Positions 1 to 13,100 of a stretch of DNA of 64,000 nucleotides are shown here, piece by piece (position 1 is the first letter of the stretch; the number at the start of each line of letters is the position of its first letter). The stretch is from the NCBI GenBank assembly GCA_963922205.1, contig CAWUHX010000040.1, positions 1,372,405 through 1,436,404 of the forward strand. Reading direction: 5' to 3'. This DNA is from Romanomermis culicivorax. Taxonomy: Eukaryota; Nematoda; Enoplea; Mermithida; Mermithidae. The translations under genes were made by a program, and so were the position numbers. Below the pieces are notes generated by a model that was given only the letters and a program-made list of their open reading frames with translations, was not told the origin of the DNA and made no database searches.

Positions 1-606
1 ATTGCCTTCAGGAAGAATGGGTACCCTCAAACCATAATCAGGAAGGCTCAGATACCAACCAGAGCTGAGAAGGAAGAAACTGAATATAAATGCACAATCA
101 GGGTCCCTTACAGTGGACACCTTACTCAGAAGGTAAAACGGATATGTAAGAAATATAAAGTTAGATTGGTGGCTACCAGCAAAGACACCATATGAACACC
201 CACCAGCACAGTGGACCCTACCAGGGAGAAAGAAGAAAAGCGGGGTGTAGTGTACAGCATACCAAGGGAACCATGCCCGAAAGTCTACATTGGGGAAACA
301 GGACAAACATTGAAAACAAGAACATCAGAACATAAAAATGCCCTGAAGAATCACAAGGAAGAAAGTAGTGGGGTAGCTAAACATTGTTTGAAGTGTGGAT
401 GTGCTCCAGCCTTTGAGAACACTAAGATATTGGCTCAGGAAAGCAACAACTTCAAGAGAAAAATCAGAGAGACAATGGAAATGGAAGCAGCAGGCCCTAG
501 TAATGTAGGCATCAAAAGCATACAAATTGGGCATATATGGAACAGAAGTTTCATCACATGGGCTATAGGCAGGGAAAACCACCGACCTACCCACCAACAT
601 ATATAG
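1..606 (+). pseudogene. Penelope-like element remnant: RT C-terminal part plus GIY-YIG endonuclease
   Basis: The frame that starts at base 1 reads through the end of a reverse transcriptase (FRKNGYP near bases 7-27, then VPYSGHLTQKVKRICKKY near 106-160) into a GIY-YIG-type domain (GVVYSIPREPCPKVYIGETG near 244-303, then LKTRTSEHKNALKNH). This order is typical of Penelope-like retroelements, where the endonuclease nicks target DNA and the RT copies the RNA. One in-frame TGA at 193-195 splits it, and the frame stays open on both sides. The 5' part lies outside the window. The frame ends at 604-606. A second, more decayed copy lies at 55563-56130. The family assignment is secure from the domain pair; the copy is probably dead because of the stop. 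Confidence 0.85.
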
Positions 607-629
607 AAAATCTGGCCATATGAAAATTG

Positions 630-755
630 GCCCATATGGCCCAGTGGATAGCGCTATTGACTCACAAACTCAAAGCCCACAGTTCAAACCTCGCTCGAGT
701 TGAAATTTGGTAAAAAAGTAGAAAGCCCGAGGAAGGTAGTAGGATTACTGCCACA
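630..755 (+). repeat. tRNA-like segment and hairpin at the PLE 3' end
   Basis: Just after the PLE frame is a stretch with a Pol III A-box-like motif (TGGCCCAGTGGATAG, from about 637) and a B-box-like motif (AGTTCAAACCTC, about 681-692). It is followed by GGTAGTAGGATTACTGCC near 735-752, which can fold into a hairpin. The same order (PLE frame, CCCAGTGGtTA tRNA-like block, AGCCTGAAGAA hairpin) recurs at 56132-56265. It may therefore be the native 3' end of this PLE family and not a chance SINE insertion. It does not look like a functional tRNA. Confidence 0.55.
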
Positions 756-1575
756 TGTTATATTGTTGTGTTGTATCCTGTATTATAATAAAGCAATTCA
801 CTATTTTTATGCGGTTGTACAGGCCAAAAAGCAGACAGCAAAAATGAGTTAACTGATTTTTCTTGCAGACAGGAAGTAGATTTCTACTGAATTTCTCTCC
901 AAATAGTTGGTTAAGGCAGTGTTCATCGTTCGAGGTCAATTCTGAGGGCCCTCCAGAACTTTCAGATTCTTCAAAAAAAATTTCTCTGCAAAACTTCTGA
1001 ATTGGGTAACCAACCATTCTCAGGAAAATTTGTGACTCCTTGCTGATCTCTTTTTCCACAACTTTACATCCACAAACATGCAACCAACTAAAGCCCTATT
1101 TGTGGACTCGAGCTTTCAATATTTGGCCATGATTCCAACATATGCACAGGAATGACAATGGATAAAATGATAAGAATACATAACATATGTAAAGATGTAA
1201 TGTATTCATTTTACACAAATCTTTGTGTAAAGCATAGAAACGCTGATTAAAAAAAACTAAAAAGAGGGCACAATTTTTGCTCTCTACTGTATTTTGATCA
1301 ATATTGAAATTATTTCAAATATTAAAGGTGAGTGGAGGCACTGTGATCCTGATACCCTGATAAATAATAGAAACTTGAACAAAGTTGTCCATTCCATTTT
1401 TATCAGAGTTTGTTTTCTTGCTAACATTCTGTCCATGGGCAGAACATGTGATTTTGGCAATGATACATTGTTTTGATTGATCCAATTCACTTTGAAACTA
1501 CTGACCAGTGCACATAATGTTAATTGCAGGCTGATCTTCGAATTTTTTTCTATTTACTTCCTATAGAGATTTCGG
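756..1575. other. No gene recognised
   Basis: AT-rich sequence. A frame on the minus strand (1083-745) contains FLRMVGYPIQKF, faintly like the NGYP motif of Penelope RT, but the rest does not match. The right part (from about 1515) begins to resemble sequence upstream of the other members of the secreted gene family (compare 14380-14420). Confidence 0.4.
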
Positions 1576-1579
1576 CAAG

Positions 1580-1775
1580 GACAATTAAATACCATAAGTC
1601 TTATACCGAATCCAGGGGGATTAAAAAAATAAGCATTTTCAACCCTGAAAGAGAATTAACTTGTTGTCATAGTTTCATTCGCAAAAGAAGATGGTTCTAA
1701 TACACATGGAGCATTTATGGGTTATATTAGTGTCCATGGTTGCATCATTATGCAAACAAAACACACAAAGGCATC
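1580..1775 (+). repeat. Orphan copy of the gene-family upstream module
   Basis: This block is homologous to the sequence directly upstream of the family genes: GAATCCAGGGGGATT at about 1608, then TTAGTGTCCATGGTTGCATC followed by ATTATGCAAAC at 1725-1760. The next copy lies at 1855-2015. No first exon follows this copy, so it appears to be a partial tandem duplicate of the 5' flank. Confidence 0.6.
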
Positions 1776-1854
1776 TTTTTCTTTCTGATGGAACATATTT
1801 TTTTAAGCATTGACTGCGTAAGTTATTGAATGTTATAAAATTTAGTAAAATTTT

Positions 1855-2015
1855 CTAAAAAATGGTTTTCACCCCTGAAACCAAAATAATTTTGTTGTCC
1901 TAGTTTGATTCTCTATAAATGATGGTTTTTATACACAAAAAGCTTTTATGGGTTACATTAGTGTCGATGGTTACAACATTGTGGGAACTAAACACATGTA
2001 TGAGTCTTCCATTTT
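1855..2015 (+). promoter_or_regulatory. Likely promoter and 5' UTR module of the first secreted-protein gene
   Basis: A TATA-box match, TATAAAT, lies at 1914-1920, about 160 bases before the chosen ATG at 2082. After it comes the block shared by all family members (GGGTTACATTAGTGTCGATG, then ACAACATTGTGGGAACTAAA). Conservation of this non-coding block among copies at 1580, 7150, 13880 and 14155 marks it as part of the duplicated gene unit. Whether it regulates is inference. Confidence 0.5.
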
Positions 2016-2081
2016 TCAGCCGAACAGTTTGCTGTTTATGCTTCAAAAATCCAAGTTTGAATTTTGGTTACTGAATGAAAT

Positions 2082-2805
2082 ATGTCAAAATCTTATCTAT
2101 TGTGGTTGTGTACAATCTTGTCAGTGCTATCCACAGGTAAAGCTTACTCAAATCCCTTTCGAAATCATTACATTAATCTTTGTAGCACAAATACAACTTC
2201 TGAATATGGATTTGGACGAAAGATATTTCTATTATCTGGCCATATCTAGAGAACCCAAGAAAGCCTTGCTGTGCAAACGCCAATCCTATGATGAATACAC
2301 GAACGACATTTGCCCTCTGGGAAACAATACAAAAACTGATGAAACAAACTTCAAATTCTACATGAAAATTGTAGAGCAGGAGGAGAATTCAATCATGCTT
2401 TTCGATAAAGCATCACAACAAGCTATCTCGATACACCTGGTTGAACTGCAAGAACCAAAACTCCCCATATTCAGAATAGTACCTGAACCACCAAACTGTC
2501 ATTCCAATCAAATATTTCGTCTTTTTCGTCTATATGAGTGGATGAGAGAAGACTTGAACATTATGACGGATGATGGCAAAATTCATACACCATATATTTT
2601 GCTAGGGACAGAATTCTGTAAGCAAGCATCCTACAACAAAAATTCATGCATTTTGCAGCCAATGAATAATAGTGCACGGTTTATTCCAGATGGGGAAATA
2701 ATCAATTACAACAATATGCATTCTGAAGATTTCGTTTACCTATTGCCGACTCCAGAAAGTAAACTACACTATGCAATTAACCAGAATCTGTGTGTCAAAA
2801 GCTAA
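2082..2805 (+). CDS. Secreted protein of an unrecognised local family, member 1 (two exons, apparently intact)
   Basis: Exons 2082-2136 and 2186-2805, with a 49-bp intron (GTAAAG..TTTGTAG), give 224 residues. Exon 1 encodes a signal peptide (MSKSYLLWLCTILSVLST). The ATG at 2082 is chosen over the upstream in-frame ATG at 1948 because all paralogs share exactly this first exon and donor. The mature part starts near LDERYFYYLAISREPKKALL and has scattered cysteines, N-glycosylation sequons and conserved blocks (MTDDGKIHTPYILLGTEFC, NSCILQPMNNSARF, SEDFVYLLPTPES). Repeated strand-like blocks could fit a beta-rich fold, but I do not recognise the family. A donor-like GTAAAC after CCAGAAA (about 2760) and a conserved block at 4780-4935 leave room for a further exon. 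Paralogs on the other strand are at 6424-7108 and 13101-13875. Confidence 0.8.
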
Positions 2806-2849
2806 TGAGAAGGCTTTTACTTGTTAATACAAAGCATTATTTGATAGCC

Positions 2850-4620
2850 TATAGAATTATAGTTAGGATAGAGTAATGTTTCAACCTGTGAGTCAAATTA
2901 AGATTGAAGTTTACATGAATGTGGTATAAAGTACAAGATCCACCTGTAAACAATCTCTACTACTTGAAAATATCGAAAAATGCTAAGATGTTCCTAACAT
3001 AATTGTGAGCATTGGAAAAATTCATTGTCTGATACCCTTTGAGATACAAAGTTCATAACTTTTGTTGAGAAGCTTCCTGAGTGGCATCTGAGCTTCTGGA
3101 GCCCACAAAAAACGCTTGGTTCAGAAAATACAAAATGAATAAAACATCAACTCTATTGGTGGAATGTGTATGATTACCACACAATGTCCCTTCAATGTTG
3201 GAGCAATAGTGGGCCTCTTTTATGGTCTCCAGTGCTAGATGGAATATTGGCTGGCAGAGCATCCACTGATCAATGTCAGGGTACATATGACCATTCTACT
3301 CAGGGCTCCAGCAATATGGCCATTGTTTAGAACTAGTAGATTGGATATGACTAGGATGTTGTATGTTATCAAACAACACTTTGATGAATTCCAAGATCCA
3401 GAGACCTGCATTTGTTGGACAACTGCAGCTCAGTCAAAAAAAAGTTTTGCTGTCTGTACCCATCTCAATATTTTAACAGGCCAAAAAAACAAAGCCCAGT
3501 CTAGCCCATAAGAGCAAGTTTTGCAAAAATTGAATTACTATATGCATAAGAATCCAAAAACAAAGAAACACATCACAGAACAATAGGAAATTAAACTTAG
3601 TATCCAGTTTTCCAGGATTGACTCTTGAACTAAAAATCTGTTGGAACATGTCCTGCTGAGCTGAAGCAGCACATGAAGCTAGAATTTACAAATTTTTCCA
3701 TGGGATAATGAATAACCTCAAATGATCATGTCTACTTTTCAAAAATCAGATATTTCAACAGCAGTTTCGCCAAAGAGGTCCCAAACAAACTCAAAGTTTT
3801 ATCATGCTGTAGAATGTAAATTATGGAAAATTTTTGACCTTCCAGCTATAACAAGAGTGATGCTTTTTTTACTTTTCTTTTCCAATTTTCAATGCACAAA
3901 TCTGACAAATTCGTCTCGGATATTGAAGTTGTAATCTCTGTTCCGGATGACAGCCACAATGGATGTTGATGATTAAATAGAAAAAAATAGCACTATAGGC
4001 ATTATATGTGCCTACCTTGATTCTAAGAGACAATAAGTTTATCTGGAAGCAAATTTTGTCAATACCAAATATATAATGCTAGGGACTTTTTCATATGATA
4101 GCAAAGATGAGCAAAAAAAATTTAAGATTATGGTCGATTTTTATTCGAAGCATCATGGTTGAGAAAAGGGAACAATGTTACTGATAGTTATAAAATTTTT
4201 CTTCCATTTAGCTCTTGGACATATCTAGCCAAATAACTGATATGTTCGAAAACAAAAACAATAGATCAGTCTCCTCGGCCTAGCCCACTCATTTACCTTG
4301 GCCTAGCCCATCCCAACAGGCTCATGGATTTGGCAGGGCTGGGTCATAGGTCACTCACAATATACTCAGGAGTCTAACGCGATGTGACATCATACTGAAT
4401 TCCTGTGAGAAATTCCACATCAATAAGTATTGTAGAAAGTAATTTTCTACTCATCTATATATATTATACTCCTAAGATTAGGCATAGTTTTTTGATTGTA
4501 TACCACATTCATGTTAGGTTAACTTAAGTGGACACTTACAGTGGGTATAGAGAGAGCCACAGGGCATTGAAGCACTATAACATACTTGAATACAGAAAAC
4601 ATTTGTAAATTTGCAGAAAA
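2850..4620. other. Probable insertion between gene 1 and its conserved 3' block; no gene recognised
   Basis: In the paralogs on the minus strand the conserved 3' block lies about 300 bases past the stop codon, but here it lies about 2 kb away. The interval is therefore probably a later insertion. Short frames (3286-3053 minus, 3239-3511 plus) show no domain I know. A CCTAGCCCA direct repeat occurs near 4279-4310. Confidence 0.4.
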
Positions 4621-4779
4621 CCTTTGCAGACCCTCTACCAAGAAAAGCAGATATTTGTCACAAATCATCTTGATGTAGGTTTTTTTCATGATTAATTTTC
4701 ACCAATTATAAACAATAACTTAATTAATGAAACAACTGAAGGGTGAAGTTTTTCTGGCACAATTGTGCATTGCCTTCAA

Positions 4780-4935
4780 TGTTGTTATTGTCTTCTGTAT
4801 AAGGCAGGATTTCATATTTTTCAGGATTGTATTGATGAAGGAGAAGATCTGTATAGAAGATGAATTTTTCCAGTTATTAATATCAATGATTATCTTTGTC
4901 ATCACAAATGCAGATGTTTATTGAAATAAACTCTT
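4780..4935 (+). other. Conserved 3' block of gene 1 (possible terminal exon or UTR)
   Basis: This block matches the reverse complement of 12640-12790 and, more weakly, of 5985-6130, each downstream of a paralog. An acceptor-like TTTTTCAG (4816-4823) precedes a short frame DCIDEGEDLYRR-stop. The corresponding frames read ESIEDGDDLYRR-stop (member 3) and TEDGEEFYG-stop (member 2). The differences keep acidic residues, which suggests coding, but the phase does not fit the donor I can see in exon 2. Confidence 0.4.
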
Positions 4936-5984
4936 AAAATTTGTGGAGCTTAAGAAGTAGGTGTCCACTATTTCAATATGCAGTTTTGCACAATAATGAG
5001 CTTTTGTTGTGCTTCCACAATCCATAATTTGGGTTCTTTAGTAGATTGTTATATGAACAGTAATGAACAAGTTACATTCGATCAATGATGAAAGGCAGCA
5101 ACATGGCTATAGTCTCAATTTTTCAAACCCTACATATTTTGGAAAGTTTTACAATCATGATTGTCAGAGAGCACTGTTACAATTCCAGATCAAATGCATC
5201 CTTCACCATTGTGTCATGTGAGTGGAGCATCTTTACCTGTAATTTTTTCTGAGTTTCATCTATATTGTTTACAATTTTATGCTAGTTATCATAGTAATGA
5301 TGATTTAGTAACAAATTCACTCATCATGAACTAAGTGTTACAAAAAAATTCACATAAATTCACATTATACTGCCGAAATGATTGTGTTTGCATTTGTGCC
5401 CATCATTTTAAGTTTGTGTTACAGTTAATTTGTGGGTTTACTATTGATTATTATTTGTTCTGGTCATTGCAGAATAGCCTTGTTGATATGGAATTTGAAA
5501 ACGATGACTAGGTCAAAATGTTCATCCAGAACTTCTTTGATTCAAAGCCCCTAGCCTTTTATCATGAAAGCAGTGAAAGCTCACCTCTCAAATGGCAATG
5601 TAAGATTGATAGTAATGCAGCATAGTCTGATGATTAATAATGCTTCATTCAAATGTAAGATCACTTTGGAAATGTAGTGAAATTTTCGACATAACTCTCT
5701 TGCCAAAAATGTGATAGTACTTATCACAGTGAGCAATCACTCACCTGACTGGTCACTTGATCCTATTACATTACACACCTTATCAGAGTCGCTTCTATGA
5801 ATAAATTCCTGATTTATTCTATCTTACTAAACTTGTCATTTGGTCTTTATTCGGACCCTGTGAAGGCTGCCTATTGTGATTACAACAACATGTTGATAAG
5901 CACAAAAAAGCCTATAAATGCATTTTAAGAGCTTTATATATTGTTAAACTATATTCTGAAAATGTGGTAAGACGGTAAATTTTT
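4936..5984. other. No gene recognised
   Basis: AT-rich spacer between the tail-to-tail genes. No open frame of note, no RNA gene and no repeat family that I could match elsewhere in the window. Confidence 0.4.
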
Positions 5985-6130
5985 ATTTTAACAAACATCT
6001 GCACTCATGATGATCACATGGATCATTTATGACAATTACATGAATTCTTGGTCATCCATAGAATTCTTCTCCATCTTCAGTAAAACCCCAAAAACCGAAA
6101 TTTTACATCACAGATCAGAAAAGCTGACTT
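5985..6130 (-). other. Conserved 3' block of member 2 (decayed)
   Basis: Related to 12640-12790 and to the reverse complement of 4780-4935, about 300 bases past the member 2 stop. The acceptor-like CAG present in the other two copies is not preserved here, which fits a gene that has decayed. Confidence 0.4.
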
Positions 6131-6423
6131 ACTCCATGTTACTATGGGTTGTGGTTTGATAGAATTTCGCCCTTTCAATCCAGGTCTTCTCAATGAAATA
6201 CATCATCAAAGTTCCAGTTAATTGTTTGTGTGCTCAAATTACCCAGTCCTATGAGTATTTCACATCTGAACTGGTAAAGTCTGAAACAACCACCATGGGT
6301 TCAGGATTTTCTAATTGAAAATCCTACACTTTTGTCGCTTTTAGGCATTATTTGCATGCTATAGGCTATTACATGCATGATAACAAGTGAGTACTTGGAG
6401 TTTACCAACAAAGAACCCCCTCC

Positions 6424-7108
6424 TCAGTATATGATGCATACGTTCAGTAATAATAAATTACTCTCAGGGGTTTGCAGCAGGTAAACAAAATCTTCAGAAT
6501 GAATATTTTTATGATTAAAACCTTTGTCCACATTTGTGAACCAGGCACTCTTATTCATCAGCTGCAGAATGCAAGAATTTTCATCATGTGAAGCGTGAAT
6601 GCAAAACTTCATCCCTAGCAAAATAAAGGGTATGTGAATTTTACCATCATCCTGCACAACACTTAAATCTTCTCTCATCGACATGAATAGATGAAATATT
6701 TGATTAAAACGACAGGTTGGGGTTTCTGGAAAAATTTTTAATAAGTGGAGTTCTTTATCTTCTTGTTCCACGGAAGGTTATGTGCGAAGCTTTATTGAAA
6801 AGAATGACTGAATTCTCCCTTTGCTCTAATATTTTCATATATAAATTAAAGTTTGCTTCATCAGATTTTGTATCATTTCCCAAAGGGCAACCAACATTTA
6901 CATATTCATTGTTGGACTGGCCTTTGCTCAGTAAAGCCTTTCTGTGGTCTCCTACTATGGCCAGGTAATAGAAATACTTTTCCTCCAAATCCAAACTTGG
7001 TAATGGTAAGGACACTATAAATACTGATGTTATGCTTTTGGAATGGGCTTTACCTGTAGATAGAACTGAAGGGATAGTAAAAAGCAACAATAGATAAGGT
7101 TTAGACAT
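6424..7108 (-). pseudogene. Secreted-protein family member 2, frameshifted
   Basis: Exon 1 is 7108-7054 (MSKPYLLLLFTIPSVLST). A 39-bp intron (7053-7015) is followed by exon 2 from 7014 (LDLEEKYFYYLAIV). The frame matches members 1 and 3 down to NSVILFNKAS. A small deletion near 6760-6790 then shifts it, and it terminates at 6755. The rest of the homology (VEQEDKELHLLKIFPETPTC, DDGKIHIPFILLGMKFC, HSEDFVYLLQTPES) continues in another frame to 6424. The intron is 10 bases shorter than the 49 bp of its paralogs. The coding remnants are long, so the inactivation is probably recent. Confidence 0.75.
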
Positions 7109-7149
7109 TTTTTTAAAAAACAATTTATTTTTGTGATTTTTACAGCATT

Positions 7150-7440
7150 AATAGCAGACTTTTGAGCTGAAGAGTGAAAAACTCAAACCTCTTTTGAGTT
7201 TGCATAATGAGGTAGCAATGGGCACAAATAGAATCCATAAAAGCTGCTTCTCTGTTGAAACCATCTGTCTTTGATTACAATAACACAAAAAGAAAAATTG
7301 CTTCAGTTCTATATTGCAAATGCTTAATTCATTCAATCTTCCTATATTCAATATGAGGTTGATTATATACAATTGCCAAGGCAGTCAACACTGTAGTAAA
7401 TATGTGAGAAAATCTTTTGAAACCCTGGGGATTAAAAATC
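7150..7440 (-). promoter_or_regulatory. Upstream module of member 2
   Basis: Read on the minus strand it contains GCTTTTATGGATTCTATTTG and CTCATTATGCAAACTC, matching the modules at 1580, 1855, 13880 and 14155. The 7330-7440 part matches the more distal flank (the ATTGCC and AATCCCAGG-like blocks). The homology stops close to the first exon at 7108. Confidence 0.5.
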
Positions 7441-8495
7441 CCAATCATATTTGATGAATCACCACAATGTCATATACCCAAATCAACATGTTTTGCTCAC
7501 AAGAGTATCTGTAGAACGGAAAACTATGATGAAAATGGAGTCGACAACTTTGTCAATATTTTGTTTTCCAGCATAGGAAAGCCAAGGAATAAGTGGTGTC
7601 TAGAGTTTAGACCATCATGCCATTAGGACACAGAATATTTGAATCCAAGGACACCAAGAAGCAGAACCCATAATATTTCAAGGTGTTAAGTGGAGACCTT
7701 TTTGAATTTATAGTCTTCTGATGGCGTATGGTGATTCTTTGTAACTTGAGCATATATCTAGAAGGGTTATGCTGATCCTATGTCTAAGTATAGGTTTCCA
7801 AAATCATTATCTCTTGCAGAAGATAGATTAATTCTGGCTATCAACCTCCAACATTTACAGAATCAATCAACATGGAATCTTATCACTGATTGCAACAACT
7901 GGAACTGGATTATATTTATTTATGGTTGTTCACACAATTTCGATTTTTATAGCTGTCAGTTGTGCTGATTGCATGGAAAATAACAAGAGATTCTGTAATT
8001 TGTAGTGCTCTTGCTTAAAGCTGTGACTGGTGACTTTTAACCTTTTGATCGGAGTCTCGAGTGTAGGCACTCTTCTACATAAAAATAATAAAGCCTCTGT
8101 AGTTACAATTTGGCCAACATGGTTTTTTTTCCAGTGTGCTTTGTTCCTATCTTGTGCCTGAAAAATAAGGTGCTGTGTCTTGCACAGTGCTTGGGAAGCA
8201 GCAGCTCCTTTTGTGACTTTACATTTCATGGATTTCTCTGTTGTATTCATTTTGTTTTTCGACTCAATTGAGCTTATTTTTTAATACAGGGGTGTTTGGT
8301 GTCAGCAATGAGCTAGCATGGCAGTAGTTATTACAGGGCTAGATAGATGCAGCTTGTGTTTTCTTCTGAGACAGGTAACCTCAATCCAGGCTGACCATCT
8401 CCTTGTATGCACAGTGCAATACAGCTTTTCAAATGTCTTGAACTCTCTGATTTATCTTTTTTATTCTCTAAAAACAGAAAAAGTTGCAATGTGGG
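7441..8495. other. No gene recognised
   Basis: Short frames only (for example 7417-7626 plus, 8250-7930 minus), without recognisable domains. No RNA gene seen. Confidence 0.4.
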
Positions 8496-8499
8496 AGAT

Positions 8500-8575
8500 T
8501 GTTGGACCCAGATTCGAACTGCATATTCTCAAAATTTTGAACCCAGGCCTGATATTTTCACAGTATGCTACCCCA
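8500..8575 (-). repeat. Possible tRNA-like fragment
   Basis: On the minus strand, AGTTCGAATCTGGGTCC near 8505-8521 is a good Pol III B-box match, with a loose A-box-like GGGGTAGCAT about 60 bases before it. It abuts the foldback-like element. The fold is not clearly cloverleaf-like, so this is weak. Confidence 0.25.
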
Positions 8576-9214
8576 TCACTGGACATAAGAACAAGGGACA
8601 ATAGAGCACGGACATGGTAGACCAGACATCAGAGTGTGGACATTAGAGTGCTGATGCATTAGAGGGCAGGACAATAGAGCGCAGGACAATAGAGCACAGA
8701 ACAATAGGGTGCAGGGACAGTAGAGAGCGGGACAAGAGAGTGTCATTAGAGTGCATCTATTAATTCAAAACATTTTAATCAACGTTTAGTGATCTGCAAT
8801 GAATGATAATTTTGAACTGTTTTCGAACACGAAAAAAGAATACTAAGCAAGTGGCTTTATTTCAAAAGCTGACAAAAAAAGTGCATGTGTGATTCTGAAT
8901 GTGAGTTAGAATTTCAAATTTAATACGAAATTAATAAAATGAAAAAACGTTATTCAATGGTCAAATATTTGCAATTGTTTGTATCTTTTACAACTTTTGA
9001 AAAAATATACTCCATGGTGGATAAATGCTTCAATCTGAACTTCTTCAGAGGCACGAAAAAGTTTAAGGAAAGCATATTTGGGCTGAAATGTAGTAATTTT
9101 TCACATTTTATTTTCGGCTTTTTTATTTTGCTCTTATCTAGTTTTTCTGTGCTCTATGGTCCTGCGTTCTACTTCGGGTATGGATTATTGTCTGGCACTA
9201 TAATGTCCCAGTGA
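8576..9214. mobile_element. Small foldback-like element with minisatellite arms
   Basis: The left end (TCACTGGACATAAG at 8576) and the reverse complement of the right end (TCACTGGGACATTATA at 9214) match. Inside the left arm is a tandem array of about 15 bases (units like GGACAATAGAGCGCA, 8600-8755). A shorter inverted array is in the right arm (GCTCTATGGTCCTGCGTTCTA near 9152-9173). The core of about 390 bases has no recognisable gene; the frame at 8939-9214 runs into the arm and is unlikely to be real. The plan resembles the larger elements at 53226-55492 and 56240-59290. Confidence 0.5.
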
Positions 9215-9400
9215 CCCACAGAGGAATTTTTTTCGGGTGAAGTGATCGACACACAAACAATCTTCTTCTTCTTCTTTTGTCTTCTTAAAATTATTTTTGA
9301 TGAAACATAAAGAGAAAGAAACTATTGGGTAACTGGCAAGTAAATAGATGATAGATGAAAGAAGAAAAACTGCGAAAAAAATTTAATTTTGGCTACAGTA

Positions 9401-9500
9401 TTTAATTATGTTTTTCAGATTTTAATTATGTTTTGCAGATTATTTAATTATGTTTTGCAATTATGTTTTACAGAATTATGTTTTGCAGAGTTTTGCAGAC
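9401..9500 (+). repeat. Minisatellite, unit about 20 bases
   Basis: Four to five imperfect copies of TTTAATTATGTTTTGCAGA. Confidence 0.7.
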
Positions 9501-9837
9501 ATGTACACTAACAATCATTTTCAAGAATGAAGTTTTCTAGATAATCTTTTCACATTAGCTAAGCTGCAAGTGGTTAAATGTGCATCATTTGAAAAAATAT
9601 TTGAGATTCTATTAATGTATGCCAATAGAGCTGGGATTAGAATATACTCTACATTCTAATTACTCTTGCTTCAGCTTATTATAATTAATCGTGAGATAAC
9701 ATACATCATTCCCCTTGTTGGATTGATATTTAAGCCAATGCACATGTTCGGAACCTGGCTATTCTGTTGAGCCCTGATCAAAATGGCCCACTTTGGCCAG
9801 GGGGCAGCTCCAGCACCATTATGAAACTTTGAGTTAT
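9501..9837. other. No gene; possible dispersed repeat at 9745-9830
   Basis: 9745-9830 shares an interrupted match with 51965-52060 (TGTTGAGCCCTG, TTGGCCAG, AGCTC.AGCACCA). Nothing else recognised. Confidence 0.35.
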
Positions 9838-12490
<2,653 letters not shown>

Positions 12491-12496
12491 CCACTT

Positions 12497-12536
12497 ATTA
12501 TTATTATTACTATTATTATTATTATTATTATTATAT
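12497..12536. repeat. (TTA)n microsatellite
   Basis: About 13 copies of TTA with one interruption. Confidence 0.9.
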
Positions 12537-12639
12537 ACTTATGTTTGCATATTTATTCAATGGTACAGTAAGTAAAGAAACACATACTGGAACAAAGGAA
12601 ACCTATTTCTTTATCATCACAAATTGTAAGAGTTTATTT

Positions 12640-12790
12640 CAGTAAACATCTGCATTTGTGATGATGAAGATAATCATTCGTGATAATAATACAAAACCTT
12701 CATCTTCTATAAAGATCATCTCCATCTTCAATAGATTCCTGAATAGAAATTTTGCATTATACAACAGACAATTACAACAATCAAGGACAT
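12640..12790 (-). other. Conserved 3' block of member 3 (possible terminal exon)
   Basis: On the minus strand an acceptor-like TTCTATTCAG is followed by a frame ESIEDGDDLYRR-stop. It matches the block downstream of gene 1 (4780-4935) at both base and residue level. It lies about 320 bases past the member 3 stop. Confidence 0.4.
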
Positions 12791-13100
12791 GAGAGATAGG
12801 GAAAGATAAAGTTTCCACTGGATAACAGGCTTATAAATGAAGAATGTCACTGCTCAAGAACTTAATTATCTAGTTATTATTCTATTGTATTGAATATTAG
12901 GAAGATCTTAGTTTTTTTTTGATATTTTTGAGTAGCCGAGATTTTTTATAAGAAAATTTTCAATTTTATACTTCATTTATGCAAGTTTCAGTGTGAATAT
13001 GACTACACAGTAAAAAGAAACAGTAACCTCACTTGCATGCTGAAGGCAATCAAATAGTGCTTGGAATTTACAAGTAAAGACCTCCTCATCAGGTTTTGAT

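Noticed and set aside
745-1083. Minus-strand frame with FLRMVGYPIQKF as a third Penelope copy
   Set aside because: Only one short motif is similar. The following sequence does not match the PLE RT end.
8939-9214. 91-codon frame with a hydrophobic stretch
   Set aside because: Its end runs through the inverted minisatellite arm and terminal repeat of the small foldback-like element, with no homology or splice context.
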